Positions 10,891 through 21,576 of a stretch of DNA of 64,000 nucleotides are shown here, one piece after another; the stretch's first letter is position 1, and each line of letters starts with the position of its first letter. Source of the stretch: Earliella scabrosa (lineage: Eukaryota; Basidiomycota; Agaricomycetes; Polyporales; Polyporaceae); the NCBI GenBank assembly GCA_022605405.1, contig JABYQQ010000015.1, forward strand, positions 868,001-932,000. The letters run 5' to 3'. Below the pieces are notes generated by a model. It was not told the DNA's origin, did not search any database, and saw only the letters and a list, made by a program, of their open reading frames with translations. The position numbers and the translations under genes are program-made.

Positions 10891-12568
10891 TTACAACCCG
10901 GTACCGTCACGATGCGGTTTAGCGACCACATCCAGTTGAATTAGGAACGGTCGTTTGCAAGTTGGACAACAACCCCTCGTCTCTAGCTCTGATATAGCGC
11001 ACCTGCATAAGACATGGATTGTCAGCTCCGGAGCACCAGCCGACTAAGTAGAAAGGTGCCCACTCAAAGCACACCAGGTGTCCACACATTGTCGTGACAG
11101 GGTCCACACAAGGATTCCGAAGACACGACCTACAATGCCAGGATAGCGTGGCAATCAGCGCGGGAGCATCCTGAGGAGAGAGATCAGATGGAAGTCACTT
11201 TCCGTTGAGGATAAATGGTACCCACGGGCACAATCGCGTTGTCGTTCTCTGGCTTGTAAAGAGATAGATTGGGGTGTTGTAAGGACGCGGGTTTCATGTT
11301 CGGTGCGGGAACCTGTTCGTGTTCTAAGTGAGTCCGCGATCACTCTAATGTGTCCTGAGAAACTGACTGACGGCACGATTTTGTTCAGTCGCCACATTGT
11401 CATATACCGGAGGTACGTCTGGTAGTTTTGCTGCAACGTCGTTCTCAGTACACTCCTTGGCAGTGTCGCTGATTGACTTGTCTGGATTTGTATTCTCCTT
11501 ATCGCGAGGTCAACATGGGAAAACTCACGCCCTGTCCTATTGTACTGTACCTTATATCCAGATGATTCTGATACGGAAATTGGCGTCGACGCTGCGGGAA
11601 GTCCTCCTACAAAGGGAATACTGCTGATACGTTGACTGGGGGCGGAAGATACAACTCTAGAGAGGTCTTGACTCTTCGCAGTTTGTGTCATACCATCCTG
11701 TTGCAGTACAGGACACACCGCTTTGTGCTAGAGAGTCACGTCGCTCGTCAGGAGCGAGAAGTTATGCAGGTGTCTATGGACGCACTAGGGACCATTCATC
11801 CGCATCTTTGAATGCAAGTACGCATGAATAACACCTGGGATGCATGGGAGAGTTCCAGTGGTGCTCATTCAAGGTTTGAGAAGGGGGTAAGCATATTTTG
11901 CAGGCGTTGCATGACGCCGTGGCCGTAATATGCTACCAGTAGTCAGTCAGTCTACACTTTAGCGAAGAGTAAGAAAAATGTTATTCTTAACTGACCGATG
12001 CTAGTTCTGTGTTTGTCTGAAATTGCTGCAAACAATTCGGGCACGTATTGGTACATTGGTGCGTTCGGCCTGCAGCGACCTCTTGACCACATTGGAGGCG
12101 TTTCACCGTGGCTTGCGCCGGTTGGTGAGCAGTTCGACGGTGCTGCGGAGTTGGAAGCAAGACTATCACAAACAGAGCTGCATGTCTGCTTACCTGCAGG
12201 AACAATACCACGCTGGTAAATTGCTCTGAGCATACGGGGCAACCATACATAACCCGGTTCCTGCTTGGGTGCTTGGTGGTATCGTGTTTAGGATCGGGTG
12301 TTCGGGTTACCGGCCGCGCCGTCATGTGTCCAGTACTCAGTGAGTGGCCCGGACGCGTTGTCATGTGTCCAGTACTCAGTGAGTGGACACGTTGTTCAGC
12401 TTCCTTGGTGAAGGTCGCGTCGCATTCCGTACAAATGCGAGTGCATCCCGCTGCCTGTGAGACCGCCGTGTGTACTACATCTTTCAGATGTCGCTTGTAG
12501 CTCTTTCTGCTGGGTAGAATCAGTGAGCATGCGTTGCAACGTACGGGGTAAGGCCGGTAAGGATCCAT
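10891..12568 (-). CDS. C2H2 zinc-finger/RING protein, copy C
   Basis: ATG 12568 ('MDPYRPYPVRCNAC') gives finger 1 and finger 2 ('RICTECDATF'). The His part of finger 2 has a 39-bp in-frame tandem duplication. Two further fingers ('YGCPVC', 'NTCPNC') are split by introns; after the first of these introns the next exon starts with 'HRRTAH'. The RING has all zinc ligands: 'WHCRSCLRNPC', 'TTMCGHLVC', an intron, then 'GCCPTCKR', and the stop is at 10891-10893. It sits 220 bp downstream of the start of copy B's upstream flank, in a head-to-tail array. The middle exons around 11.1-11.9 kb are not resolved. Confidence 0.65.
12321..12386. repeat. 39-bp tandem duplication inside copy C
   Basis: The unit starting 'gtcatgtgtccagtactcag' at 12321 is repeated from 12360, identical over the next 27 bp. 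The length is a multiple of three, so 13 residues, including the zinc-binding 'STGHM' segment, are present twice in the protein. Confidence 0.85.
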
Positions 12569-12742
12569 GCGCTCGCACCAATGAAAGCACGATAACTTCG
12601 GATGAAAGACTCGGCAGTCTACCGCAGCACACACTCTCGGGCGTCTATATCGGGAAGGGCCGACGAACCGAGCATGCGTTGAAACCAAGTTATGTTACGT
12701 ATTCAGCGCAGGATGGATTCACGCGTACATATTACTCAACAA

Positions 12743-14281
12743 CTACATCAAGCGAATCAGGAACACCGTCTTGCATACCGGGCAACACATTCTGGTCCGC
12801 AGCTCCCTCAGGATGCACCTACAAGCGACAGTCTGTCATCAGTGCACCATAATGTCAAGCCGATACGATATCCCCTACTCGTAGCATAGAAGATGCCCAC
12901 AGACGGTTGCAACCGGATCGACGCATGGCTGTCTGAGGCATGACCTGCAGTGCCAAGAGAGCTCCGGAGCGGGAGCGACCGCCTTTCTGAGACGAGTCTC
13001 CTAGCATAAGCATGAGAATCTGGATGCCTCGACAACGAGAACCACCTACCATCGGCGCAGGAACATCAAGCGATGTGATGGTCGTGCAGTCTACGTGCGC
13101 AGCCTGTGGACTATGCCGTGACATGCTCATGAAATTTGACGACAGGTCCAGATATTGAGACTGAGTCGGCGATCCTATGGCCATGCTAGGAGGTAGCGTA
13201 TGAATACCAGTTAGACGATCGGGAATCGAACCGGGAAGAGATATAGGTGGCGAGGGAGAGCGTGCGGTGGTCTCGTGGCGTATGAGAGGATCTTCAGCAG
13301 GTCGTGGAGGATGGGACTCCAATGCATCCACGGAGGGGATCATGTTCTGCCTAGGCTGTGCGCAATGTCAACATCATCCAGAGAGCGTGTAGCACCAATA
13401 TCATACCGTCGTTATCGTGTCCAAGCTCTCAGAAACGGAGGACGCGCTTGGAGCCGTACCCCGACAAGACATGGAGAAAATTTCAGACACGATTTGGTCG
13501 GTATCCTGATTAGGAGGCGTAGTTGAAGCGCGAGGAGCCATAGAGTGGTAAGTAGCCTGGTGCTGTTGACATACATCGAACGCCATCCTCGAACCAAAGT
13601 TGATCAGTACACACGCACCACAGACCATTCGTCCTCGCCGTCGAATGCGAGGCTACACGAGTGACAATTCGGATGCATAACCGAGTCCCAACGGTGCTCG
13701 TCTAGGGTCTGACCGGGAGGCAAACAGATCTTGCAAGTGTTGCACGATGCGGTGGTCATGACATGCTACGATGGAGAGGTCAGGAATGCAAGTTCATTTG
13801 AGGCAAGGAAGTGACTCACCTTCGCAAGTTCCACGTTGGTCTGGAAACGCACGAAGCATATCGGACACGTCTTAGGATCGTTAACACGTTTATATTCCGT
13901 AGTCGCGGCGAGGGTTTGAGTAGATGATTGTTCCCTTGCGGTTGGTTGTTTCGGGATCTGGCGATGCTCAGGCTGTATCATCGTTATAAAGAGAAAGCGT
14001 GTCTAGGCCAGACAGAGTGTGCGCACCTCTGCTGAACCACCGATGGTCGTAGCCAACGGCCCGGCCGGCGCGTCCGGCAACTTCATGTGTCCGGTCCGTT
14101 CTAGGTGTTCATGCTGTTCAGAGTTAGTCTGGAAGGTTTCGCCGCATTCCGTGCAGAGGCGAGTGCACTCCGGGGGCCAGTGTCCCGCAACCTTCGCATG
14201 CTGGGTGGCTTTGCTTTTGCTGGGAAATACCTGCAAGCATTGGTTGCACCGAGCAGGAGAAGGTCGCCACAAGGGATCCAT
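12743..14281 (-). CDS. C2H2 zinc-finger/RING protein, copy D
   Basis: ATG 14281 gives 'MDPLWRPSPARCNQC' with finger 1 and finger 2 ('RLCTECGETF...HLERTGH'). The next exon carries the half finger 'KTCPICFVRF' and ends after 'ELAK' at about 13829 with GTGAGT. A further exon holds 'CKICLPPGQTLDEHRWDS' and a 'NCHSCSLAF' pair. After a Ser/Pro-rich middle comes the RING: 'WHCRSCLRQPC', 'ATVCGHLLC', an intron of about 70 nt, then 'TRMCCPVCK'; the stop is at 12743-12745. It is the best-preserved model for the family. An E3 ligase role is inferred from the complete set of RING ligands. Confidence 0.7.
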
Positions 14282-14526
14282 CCGGAGAGTTGCGGATGCG
14301 AATTGGAGGGGAGAGAGAGCAAGTGACTCACCGCTACCGCAGTACCGCAGCACCCTGTTCGAAATTTTCAGCGTGTTCGGCGAGACAGCGTCTATCAACG
14401 CATGGACGCGTCAAAGGCGCTTAGCTCTGTTGGATGCATCATGTAGGCTACCGCTGGGTAGCAGAACGGCCCAGGAAACGTGGAATGAGTCGGGTGCGTG
14501 ACGACACACGGTAACCGTATGATCGA

Positions 14527-15805
14527 TTAGGGATCCACAACTACATCCAACCGGATAAGGAACGCTTTCTTGCATACTGGGCAACACATCTTTGTTCGCA
14601 ACTCCTTGAAGATACACCTGAGGGCGACACCTTGTCAGTAGACAATCCTGCCAGACTGATGTGATGCCCCTTACTCGTAGCATAAGAGATGCCCGCAGAC
14701 TGTGGTAACAGGGTCTACACACGGGTCTCTGAGGCATGCTCTGCAATGCCAGGAGAGCGCGTGCGACCGCAACTGTGACTTCAATGGCACGTCGTGCTAT
14801 CGTACAGATTCAGGATACAATCAGCCGGCAGAAACGTCCACTCACGTCCGGGACATCCGTGATGTTGTGATTCGGCGCATAGGATGGTGGAGGGGCAATG
14901 TATTCATCGCTGGATGGGACGCTTTGTGGTTGCACTTCCGGATGTACACTTGGAAGACTGGACACGGAACTCGCACTTGGGACCGGAGAGTTGATCAGAC
15001 TGTCACGGTCGACTTGTATGGAGCTCCTCGCAGACTCGAAGAAGTCTGAAGATGACGACGATTCAACTCTTGAGATCGTCGGGATTACTTCCTGCAAAGC
15101 GAAGATCAGCCCGTCATGCCGCATCAGGCTAGATGTGTGGTAAACGAGCCTGCGTCACCCCGACGCTCGTCATCAGCGTAGTGGGATTGCTTGCAGGCTT
15201 GCTCGGCATGGGGGGAGTTCCAGGAGCGCTCGACTTCGATCCGCTAGGTGCACGCGCTTCGTGCTTCGGTGGTATCTTCTTTGGCGCGATCGGGCACGTA
15301 GCTTTGTGCTGTTATCCATTTCGAAGATAACTGAGGCTGAGGACCACGACGTTCTCCAGAGAAATACTCACCGTCGCGTATCCGTCGTGGTTCTGGAACG
15401 CAAGAGCGCACGGACGACATTTCGGATGGATCGGGGAATCCCAATAGTGATCCTCAAGGTTTTGAGACTGCGGAAGGCAGATCCTGCACTCGCTACATGA
15501 CGAGGTGCTGTTGATATGCTACAGCGGGAGCGTCAGCATGTCGTGCGGTGGTATATTATTTCTTGCTCGACGAAGACATACTGCGGCAAACTCGGCCCGA
15601 CTGGCGAACTGCAGACGACACACGGGACATGTTGGCGAGGTCAACGAGGAGGCACTACCTTTGTCAGGCCCGTGCGCGAGCTGATGATGCTACAATCATT
15701 CAGGAGTCAGCGCGACGGTGAACGCGTTAGAAGGGACCTACGTACCGTCGCAAGGACATCTGTGCTGGTAAACCGTACTTCACACACTGGGCAAATGGTA
15801 GACAT
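14527..15805 (-). CDS. C2H2 zinc-finger/RING protein, copy E (5' fingers missing or degenerate)
   Basis: The first ATG in the usable frame is 15805, just ahead of 'ICPVCEVRF'. The two N-terminal fingers seen in copies A-D are not found upstream, although 15837-16076 has weak matches, so the 5' end is probably lost or unrecognised. Downstream come a second half finger ('TCPVCRLQF'), then 'CSECRICLP' and 'KCRPCALAF' pairs, a Ser-rich middle, and an intact RING: 'WHCRACLRDPC', 'TTVCGHLLCYE', an intron, then 'TKMCCPVCKK', with a TAA at 14527-14529. Its RING is the closest match to copy D. Confidence 0.6.
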
Positions 15806-16520
15806 CGCTTCAGAGCTAGCCTGTGGACTGCAATTACTACACGACGAGACGCTGATGCGTTGCGACGATGTACGATGCAAGGCGCAGGAGGCAGGATGAG
15901 AACTTACCGCAGCACCGACCCGTCAGACAACCCCATGTGGACTGGGTGCACGTGCGAAGAAGGGAGACGGTACGGGGAGATCGGTTGAAAGGGGACATCT
16001 GGAGTACATACCATGCGACGATAACATCCAATCTCTTATGACGAGCGTTTTGAAGGTATGCAAGTCGTACCTGCACCTCCGCGGTTCACATTCCTATCTC
16101 CACATGTATTTACCCACTCCAACCAGGCCAATCAACAGAAAGAACCCTCCAAGTGTGTTCTGTGCCAGTGAAGACAGATGCGTGGGCGAAGTTCAAGTGG
16201 TCCTTCCTGGTGTGGTCCACCATCAGGGTTTCCCAAAGTCTGTTTGGTGCGTGTCCAGCTTGACGGTAGTGACCATTTACAGATGACGGTGATGAGAACA
16301 GAATTGAAACAAAGAACACGAGAGAGTTGGCGAAGTTGGAGGTCTCAGGTGCGTCTCATGGAGATAGACGCTCCAGGGCTCTGGCGTGTCTCACGTAAGC
16401 AACGCGCTCTACACGCCACGCGAACTCCGAAAAGAACGGAGACTGCTTTCGACCTAACCACTTCCATCGCCCACACTCCTTCCCTTCTCCGCCGCCCCTC
16501 AGCACGGACTCACTTCTGAG
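15806..16520. other. Intergenic region upstream of copy E and the RING/coiled-coil gene
   Basis: This should contain the promoter of the plus-strand gene at 16521; a pyrimidine-rich stretch at 16455-16505 is likely its 5' UTR. Weak remnants of the missing fingers of copy E may lie in 15837-16076. I see nothing else. Confidence 0.35.
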
Positions 16521-17643
16521 ATGCCCTCCTTCCGTTGCATTATATGTCTTGACATCCTCGATGACGCGTCCCAACCGATGAGCACGCTATGTGGCCATAC
16601 GTACTGCATGGAATGTGCGACTTTCCGCTTCAGCATGAACCCTTCGTGCGCGGTCTGCCGCAAGCCACAGAGTCTAGACAGCATGATCCGTCTGTATCCT
16701 GATTGGGAGACTGAAGAGACGCGTAAAGATGCGCTCGCCGCCCATCCAGACGACTCCCTCTCGTCTAGCCCAATCTCGGTCCGCAGCATGGATCGAGCAG
16801 CGGAGGAGGCCATCTCCGTCGTCAAGCACGCTCTCGCTGACCGTGTGGAGCCAGGCGATGCTGTCATGGCGTGCGTTTTTTATCTCGCTCGTACGCTTGT
16901 TTGACTAATCCTCTGTCGCTGACTCAGTTGCAACACGTTCCTTAACTCGGTTACAGACCGCGAGAAGCAGCATGTCAACACGGTACACATCCGTAGTCGC
17001 TCTGTACATATTGATGTATCTAACCAGGTTGGACACAGGAGCTCCTTCGTGAGATCTCGTTCCAGCTTACCTTGATGTCCACAGTGCGCATGCATTCAGT
17101 TACGTCCGGTTGTCGTCTCCAGCTTTGACCGACATACGATTGTGGTGTAGAAAATACAGGACGACCAAGCTCGACTGGAGAAGTTGACGAAGAACGCGAA
17201 GACCGCGCGGACCAGCGAGAAGCGGCTCACCTCGCAACTCGAGAAGCAACGCGTGACCATCGACGCTCTGGAGAAGAGCAAGACTCAGCTCTCTTCGCAG
17301 GTCCACGCGCTGAACGAGCGCATTGTCACGTTGGAGCAGCAGTGCCGCACTACATCGGAGGGCGCGGCGCGCGACCGCTTCCGCACCGGGAAACTGAACG
17401 ACAAGCTTGACGAGGTCCAGAAGGAATGCGAGGATTGGAAGAAGCAAGGCCTTCGTTGGAAGAAGAAGGTGCGGCTTTGAGCGCGTACGTCTCGCCTTGG
17501 ACGGTCTCACTCACAGCTCTTTGTCTCAGTACCTCGTCCTGAAGGCGAAGGTGGAAGAGTCGAACCGCCTCGCGGTTGAAACCTATCGCAGCCACAGTCG
17601 GACGCGCGAGGCCGATTCGGACGACCTCATTGTCGTCGACTAG
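16521..17643 (+). CDS. RING finger protein with coiled coil
   Basis: ATG 16521. Residues about 5-50 are a classic C3HC4 RING ('RCIICLDIL', 'STLCGHTYCMEC', 'SCAVCRKP'). Exon 1 ends at 16870 and the next begins at 16928 ('CNTFLNSVTDREK'). After one or two short exons that I cannot place exactly, a long exon from about 17160 carries a strongly charged coiled coil ('LEKLTKNAKTARTSEKRL'). The last exon starts near 17530 and ends in a TAG at 17641-17643 with an acidic tail. RING plus coiled coil is typical of E3 ubiquitin ligases that dimerise; the target is unknown. This is a different family from the C2H2-RING genes next door, because here the RING is N-terminal. Confidence 0.78.
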
Positions 17644-18027
17644 CCTTTGCGACAGTGTCATCACAAGGCTCTTAATGTACATATACCCCCACCACATCGC
17701 ACATACCACACGGGCTTGACGCCGACAGATAGCACGTAGCACAATCTATATCCCTACCACGCTCCTCGTATCCGCATCGACACAGATCTACGCTCTCGTT
17801 TTGCAGTTGGAACATCATCTATATCGTGTATCACTAGACAGTACATACGAGCGATCACCTGGATGTAGCAGAGTGCATGAGATTGAAGAACACAAGAGTA
17901 GCGTAAGGAGCGACGGTAGCGATTAACCTCATGTAGTGTAGTGACAGAAGATATGAAGGAAAGTGGGAAGGCAGAAGAGAACTAGTACAGCGGTGTTGAT
18001 AACCTCGAACAGTGTATCCGGCGTACC
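17644..18027. other. Intergenic region between convergent genes
   Basis: This holds the 3' flanks of the RING/coiled-coil gene and of the leucine-rich gene on the other strand. No gene is seen. Confidence 0.4.
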
Positions 18028-19497
18028 CTAGCATGTCACCGTGACCTCGTCCGCACAGCCACGCAGAGCGTTTTTGGCGATGTTCGCAACGACATTCTTT
18101 CCAGCGGGCGAGGGTATCAGACCAGCATCCTCCGGCTCGAACGAAGTGAGCGACAGCACACGCAGCCACTTGCAATGTAACGCAGGAGTCTCCCGCCGTT
18201 TACGCAGAGCGCTGGCGAGGCTGTCCACGAAATACCGGCTCGGGTCAAAGCGCAGCGACTGCAACTCGAGCTTCTGCAGCTGCGGGCACACATACGGCGA
18301 CTGCAGAGCCTTGATGAACGCCGCGGGAAACGCGGGCACCCGCGCCGTGTCGATGATGACGAGCTCTTGTAGGTGGGGGAGGCGAGAGAGTACGAACGCC
18401 CAGTCCGGCTCTGATGAACCGGCATAGGGCCGTTCGGTGGACATGCTGGACTGGGGAGGGAGCGGAGGGTGGATAATGCGCGTGTAGAAAGCCTCCGTGT
18501 TGGATGGGACGAATAGGCTGAAGTCACCCTTGATGTGCAGCGTTCCGACCTTGCGGGGTCCGAGGACGAGGGAGAGGGCAGAGAGCGCCTCCGCATACAC
18601 CTGGACACGAAGGGAGTCTTCGTCGAGATTCGCGCGGCCGGTCACGGTGAACGGGTTCGGGCTCCGACGGTCCAGAGCGTAGTTCCGGCATGTGAGGAGG
18701 AAGCCGGTACGCGAGACCTCGAGGAACACCGATAGGGGATCCTCCGCGGGCAGATTCTGCAGACTCGGCAACATCACTGTCGAAGAGAGCGGTAGCATGG
18801 TGGAGAGGCACGGAACTACGGGAATCACTCGGCCTGGGCCGAGCCCCATCGCCCGTCTCCTGAAAGAGGACTCTAGCCTGGTCACGCGAATAGCGGGAAG
18901 ACGAAGATGTGCGTAGAGGTATGGCAAATTTGTGGGAGCTTCGATGATTTCGAGAGTGTGGAGGCGAGGAAGTAGATAGCCTGGATTGCATGGTGCCGGG
19001 TCAAGGGAACCCTCGGACAGAATCCGGTCGATCTTGAGTATCTGAAGGTTGGGGCATGAGGCAAGAGCGTGCAGCAACCCGTGCAAGGTGAGACCTGGCC
19101 TAGACCCGGGATACTGGGCCAGGGTCAGACTCGTCAACCTAGGGAAGCCTGAGTCCAACTTGACGACGACACCGCAAAGCACCAGCGAGGACAGTTGGGG
19201 TAGGCATGCCGGAGGTATCGTGAGCATGGGGACCATCGTGGGTTCCTGAGCCGTCTGACGAACTGATATAGTCAGCTCGACGAGCTTAGGGAACGACCAG
19301 TGCTTGAAGAGGTTGTCCAGGAATAGGCGAAACCCGGGCACCTGGTGGTCTTCGAGGGATCCCTTGTGGCCAAGGTGCATATGAGTTATACGAGAAATAG
19401 ATTGTTGCTGGGCCGACGCGTCCTGGACGGACAGCAGGTGGAAGTCTGCTGAGCTGTCGTGGTCGAGCTTGACGTAAATGGCGTTATAATAGCTCAT
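18028..19497 (-). CDS. Leucine-rich F-box-like protein lacking an F-box
   Basis: A single exon of 489 codons runs from ATG 19497. The protein is made of irregular Leu-rich segments ('LTSLTLAQYPG', 'LPRLHTLEIIEAP', 'LPHLQELVIID') like the C-terminal part of basidiomycete F-box receptors, but no F-box is found at the N-terminus. It is a paralogue of the gene at 20545-21576, sharing the order 'F..LT.LTL', 'L.LL.HAL/ELFAAM', 'LLP.L..L...E.P', 'L.LP...VTR/CTRV'. A TATA box lies about 115 bp upstream. It either works without Skp1 binding or has an unrecognised first exon. Function unknown. Confidence 0.68.
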   Translation of the reverse strand: MSYYNAIYVKLDHDSSADFHLLSVQDASAQQQSISRITHMHLGHKGSLEDHQVPGFRLFLDNLFKHWSFPKLVELTISVRQTAQEPTMVPMLTIPPACLPQLSSLVLCGVVVKLDSGFPRLTSLTLAQYPGSRPGLTLHGLLHALASCPNLQILKIDRILSEGSLDPAPCNPGYLLPRLHTLEIIEAPTNLPYLYAHLRLPAIRVTRLESSFRRRAMGLGPGRVIPVVPCLSTMLPLSSTVMLPSLQNLPAEDPLSVFLEVSRTGFLLTCRNYALDRRSPNPFTVTGRANLDEDSLRVQVYAEALSALSLVLGPRKVGTLHIKGDFSLFVPSNTEAFYTRIIHPPLPPQSSMSTERPYAGSSEPDWAFVLSRLPHLQELVIIDTARVPAFPAAFIKALQSPYVCPQLQKLELQSLRFDPSRYFVDSLASALRKRRETPALHCKWLRVLSLTSFEPEDAGLIPSPAGKNVVANIAKNALRGCADEVTVTC

Positions 19498-20544
19498 AGT
19501 TTAAGAACTATAGAGAGCGAAGTCAGCGGATAATCAGAGAGAGCTAGTAGAGGCGGCGCACCTCGAGGGGTGGGGATGTTTCTGAGTGAGGATCCCCTAC
19601 ATCGCTGGGCTTTATATACCCCACTAGATAGCAAGTCAATGCCGACCAATGCAAGCACTTTGCTGAGTTTAACATGTGGTCGTGAGCATTGAAAGCACCG
19701 GCACGCGGCACAACCGCATGGGAATTTGGTCCAGTCATAGCTGAACGCCACGAATGCAATGGCAGAAGCTATGATGCACCGTCAGTCAATGCAGTCAGTT
19801 TCGTGACCACGTTCCGCACGTTGGTGAGCGCGCAGCCGAGAGTCAGTATAAGTAGTAATATATTGGAAGCTAGCAAGGAACGTATTCTTTTTTGGCGGGG
19901 CGCATTCTGCTCCCTCCCGCTATCGTCCCGAGGGCTCATCAAGCAAGGCTGGCAGGAGCGCGCTGTGACCCGGTCGTCCACTTTCGTAGCGGCCGGGATC
20001 ATGGAACGTATTCTCTTTGTCCTGAAGGCAGTCTGAATGCGTACCGTCTGTGAACCTGTGTTCCAGGCCTCGTAACTCTTGCACGCCTAAGTAGGATGCC
20101 AGTGAAAGCGAAGCGAAAGCCGTTGATCCTCCGAGTTCAGACGCCGACTGAACCTTGTTCGAATTGTGGCGCGCCTCCGACAACCTCAACAAGTCGGAAC
20201 GGACGGCGGGCAAAGCTGGGTAACTCAAAAGGAAAGTGGCAAATTCAGGTAAACAATTGATGGGGGTGCTATACATGTGTACGAACAAGGGATACTTAGT
20301 AGTATTACTAGGCTGGATGCCGAGTAAAGTAGGGATCTCGATTCTCGACGCAGGATTTTAGGACCGCGAAAATTCGCGAAATCGCGGGTAAGTATGGGTT
20401 CCGGAGGAGGATCTAAGAGCGAAGGGGGGGCATGCCAGTGGACGGTCCGTTCGCGTGCCAAAGCATGCCAGGGGAGGTAGAGTCGAGTACGCCGGATAAT
20501 CGAGTGGAATGAAACGACTCGTTGTCCAAGTACTTACCAGCGCC
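19498..20544. other. Intergenic region
   Basis: Apart from the TATA box near 19615 I see no supported gene. Short open frames here have no recognisable content. The 3' flank of the gene at 20545 occupies the right side. Confidence 0.35.
19611..19619 (-). promoter_or_regulatory. TATA box
   Basis: On the minus strand the sequence reads ggtatataaa, about 115 bp upstream of ATG 19497. Confidence 0.6.
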
Positions 20545-21576
20545 TCACGGAAATTCGAAGCGGTCCAATCCAGGGAACGCGCCGAGCATTGCGAGATATA
20601 TGGCGTCTGGCACGTCTCTGAGAGGGCCTTTGACTGTGATGATACGGACGCGAGGTAATTCCGCTTGCCGGAGGATATGGGGGAGTGTCTGTAATACCCC
20701 GCAAAGGAAGAGCGTGTCACCCATTTGACCGTCTCTTGCGTACTCGGATAGCCGGCCGTCGACCTTGAGAATGACTCTCTCCCCCTCCTCGTCACTGGCC
20801 GCGATAAGGGTCGCTTCATCTGCGAGGACCTCGATAGAGATTCGTGTCAGGACTGGAGGGAAGCAGGAGAGACCGCTCTTTGGAAGAATGGCCCGGAAAC
20901 CCCTGCAGAAGTCGATCGTCGCATCATCGGGTCGAACGGGGGGATCGGGAGACAAATCCGCCTTAACGCGGACGCGCGTACATCTTGGGAGATCGAGAGA
21001 ACCGAGGAGACCTTGTATGCGCTGGGGCGTCTCCTCTACAACCAATCGACGGAGGTTTGGGAGTAGGACCCTACGCGTGCCTGTGGAGTCGCTGAAGGAT
21101 GTGATACCAAGGAAATGTCGCAACGTGAGCTTCTCAAGCGATACCCATGTTGACATCGCCGCGAAGAGCTCTCCGGAGCTCACCCTAGGTGGAAGGGTGG
21201 GCCAGTGGCCGAGGGTGAGCGTCGTGAGCGTCGAGAAGACTGCGCTGGATAGATCAGGATAGAGTCCGCCTAGGTATAGACTACGCAGTCCAGGAACCTC
21301 GCATAGGTCAACCGGGGCCACTCCTTGTATGAGGTCTGCGTTGTCTTCGTATGTGACCAGCGCGCAGAAGTTCTCAAGCCTATCCGAGGCGAGGAGCTCC
21401 AGGGCTGCCCCGGTGTAGTAGGTCCTTCGCGTCGGGTGTACGATGAGGCTCTTGACCTGACGGCGCTCGATCCCGCACCGGAAAACGGCATTGATTGCGT
21501 CACGGAAGAGGTAGACGGTTCCTGGAAGGTATGCGCCGTTTTGTTCATGAAGGGTGATATCAATAGACGACTGCAT
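20545..21576 (-). CDS. Leucine-rich F-box-like protein lacking an F-box (paralogue)
   Basis: A single exon of 343 codons runs from ATG 21576 to a TGA at 20545. It contains Leu-rich segments ('LRSLYLGGLYPDL', 'LTTLTLGHWPTL', 'LEKLTLRHFLG', 'LLPNLRRLVVEETP') and is clearly related to the gene at 18028-19497, but shorter. No F-box, signal peptide or membrane segment is visible. A TATA box lies about 115 bp upstream, as in the paralogue, which suggests that the promoter was duplicated with the gene. Function unknown. Confidence 0.66.
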   Translation of the reverse strand: MQSSIDITLHEQNGAYLPGTVYLFRDAINAVFRCGIERRQVKSLIVHPTRRTYYTGAALELLASDRLENFCALVTYEDNADLIQGVAPVDLCEVPGLRSLYLGGLYPDLSSAVFSTLTTLTLGHWPTLPPRVSSGELFAAMSTWVSLEKLTLRHFLGITSFSDSTGTRRVLLPNLRRLVVEETPQRIQGLLGSLDLPRCTRVRVKADLSPDPPVRPDDATIDFCRGFRAILPKSGLSCFPPVLTRISIEVLADEATLIAASDEEGERVILKVDGRLSEYARDGQMGDTLFLCGVLQTLPHILRQAELPRVRIITVKGPLRDVPDAIYLAMLGAFPGLDRFEFP

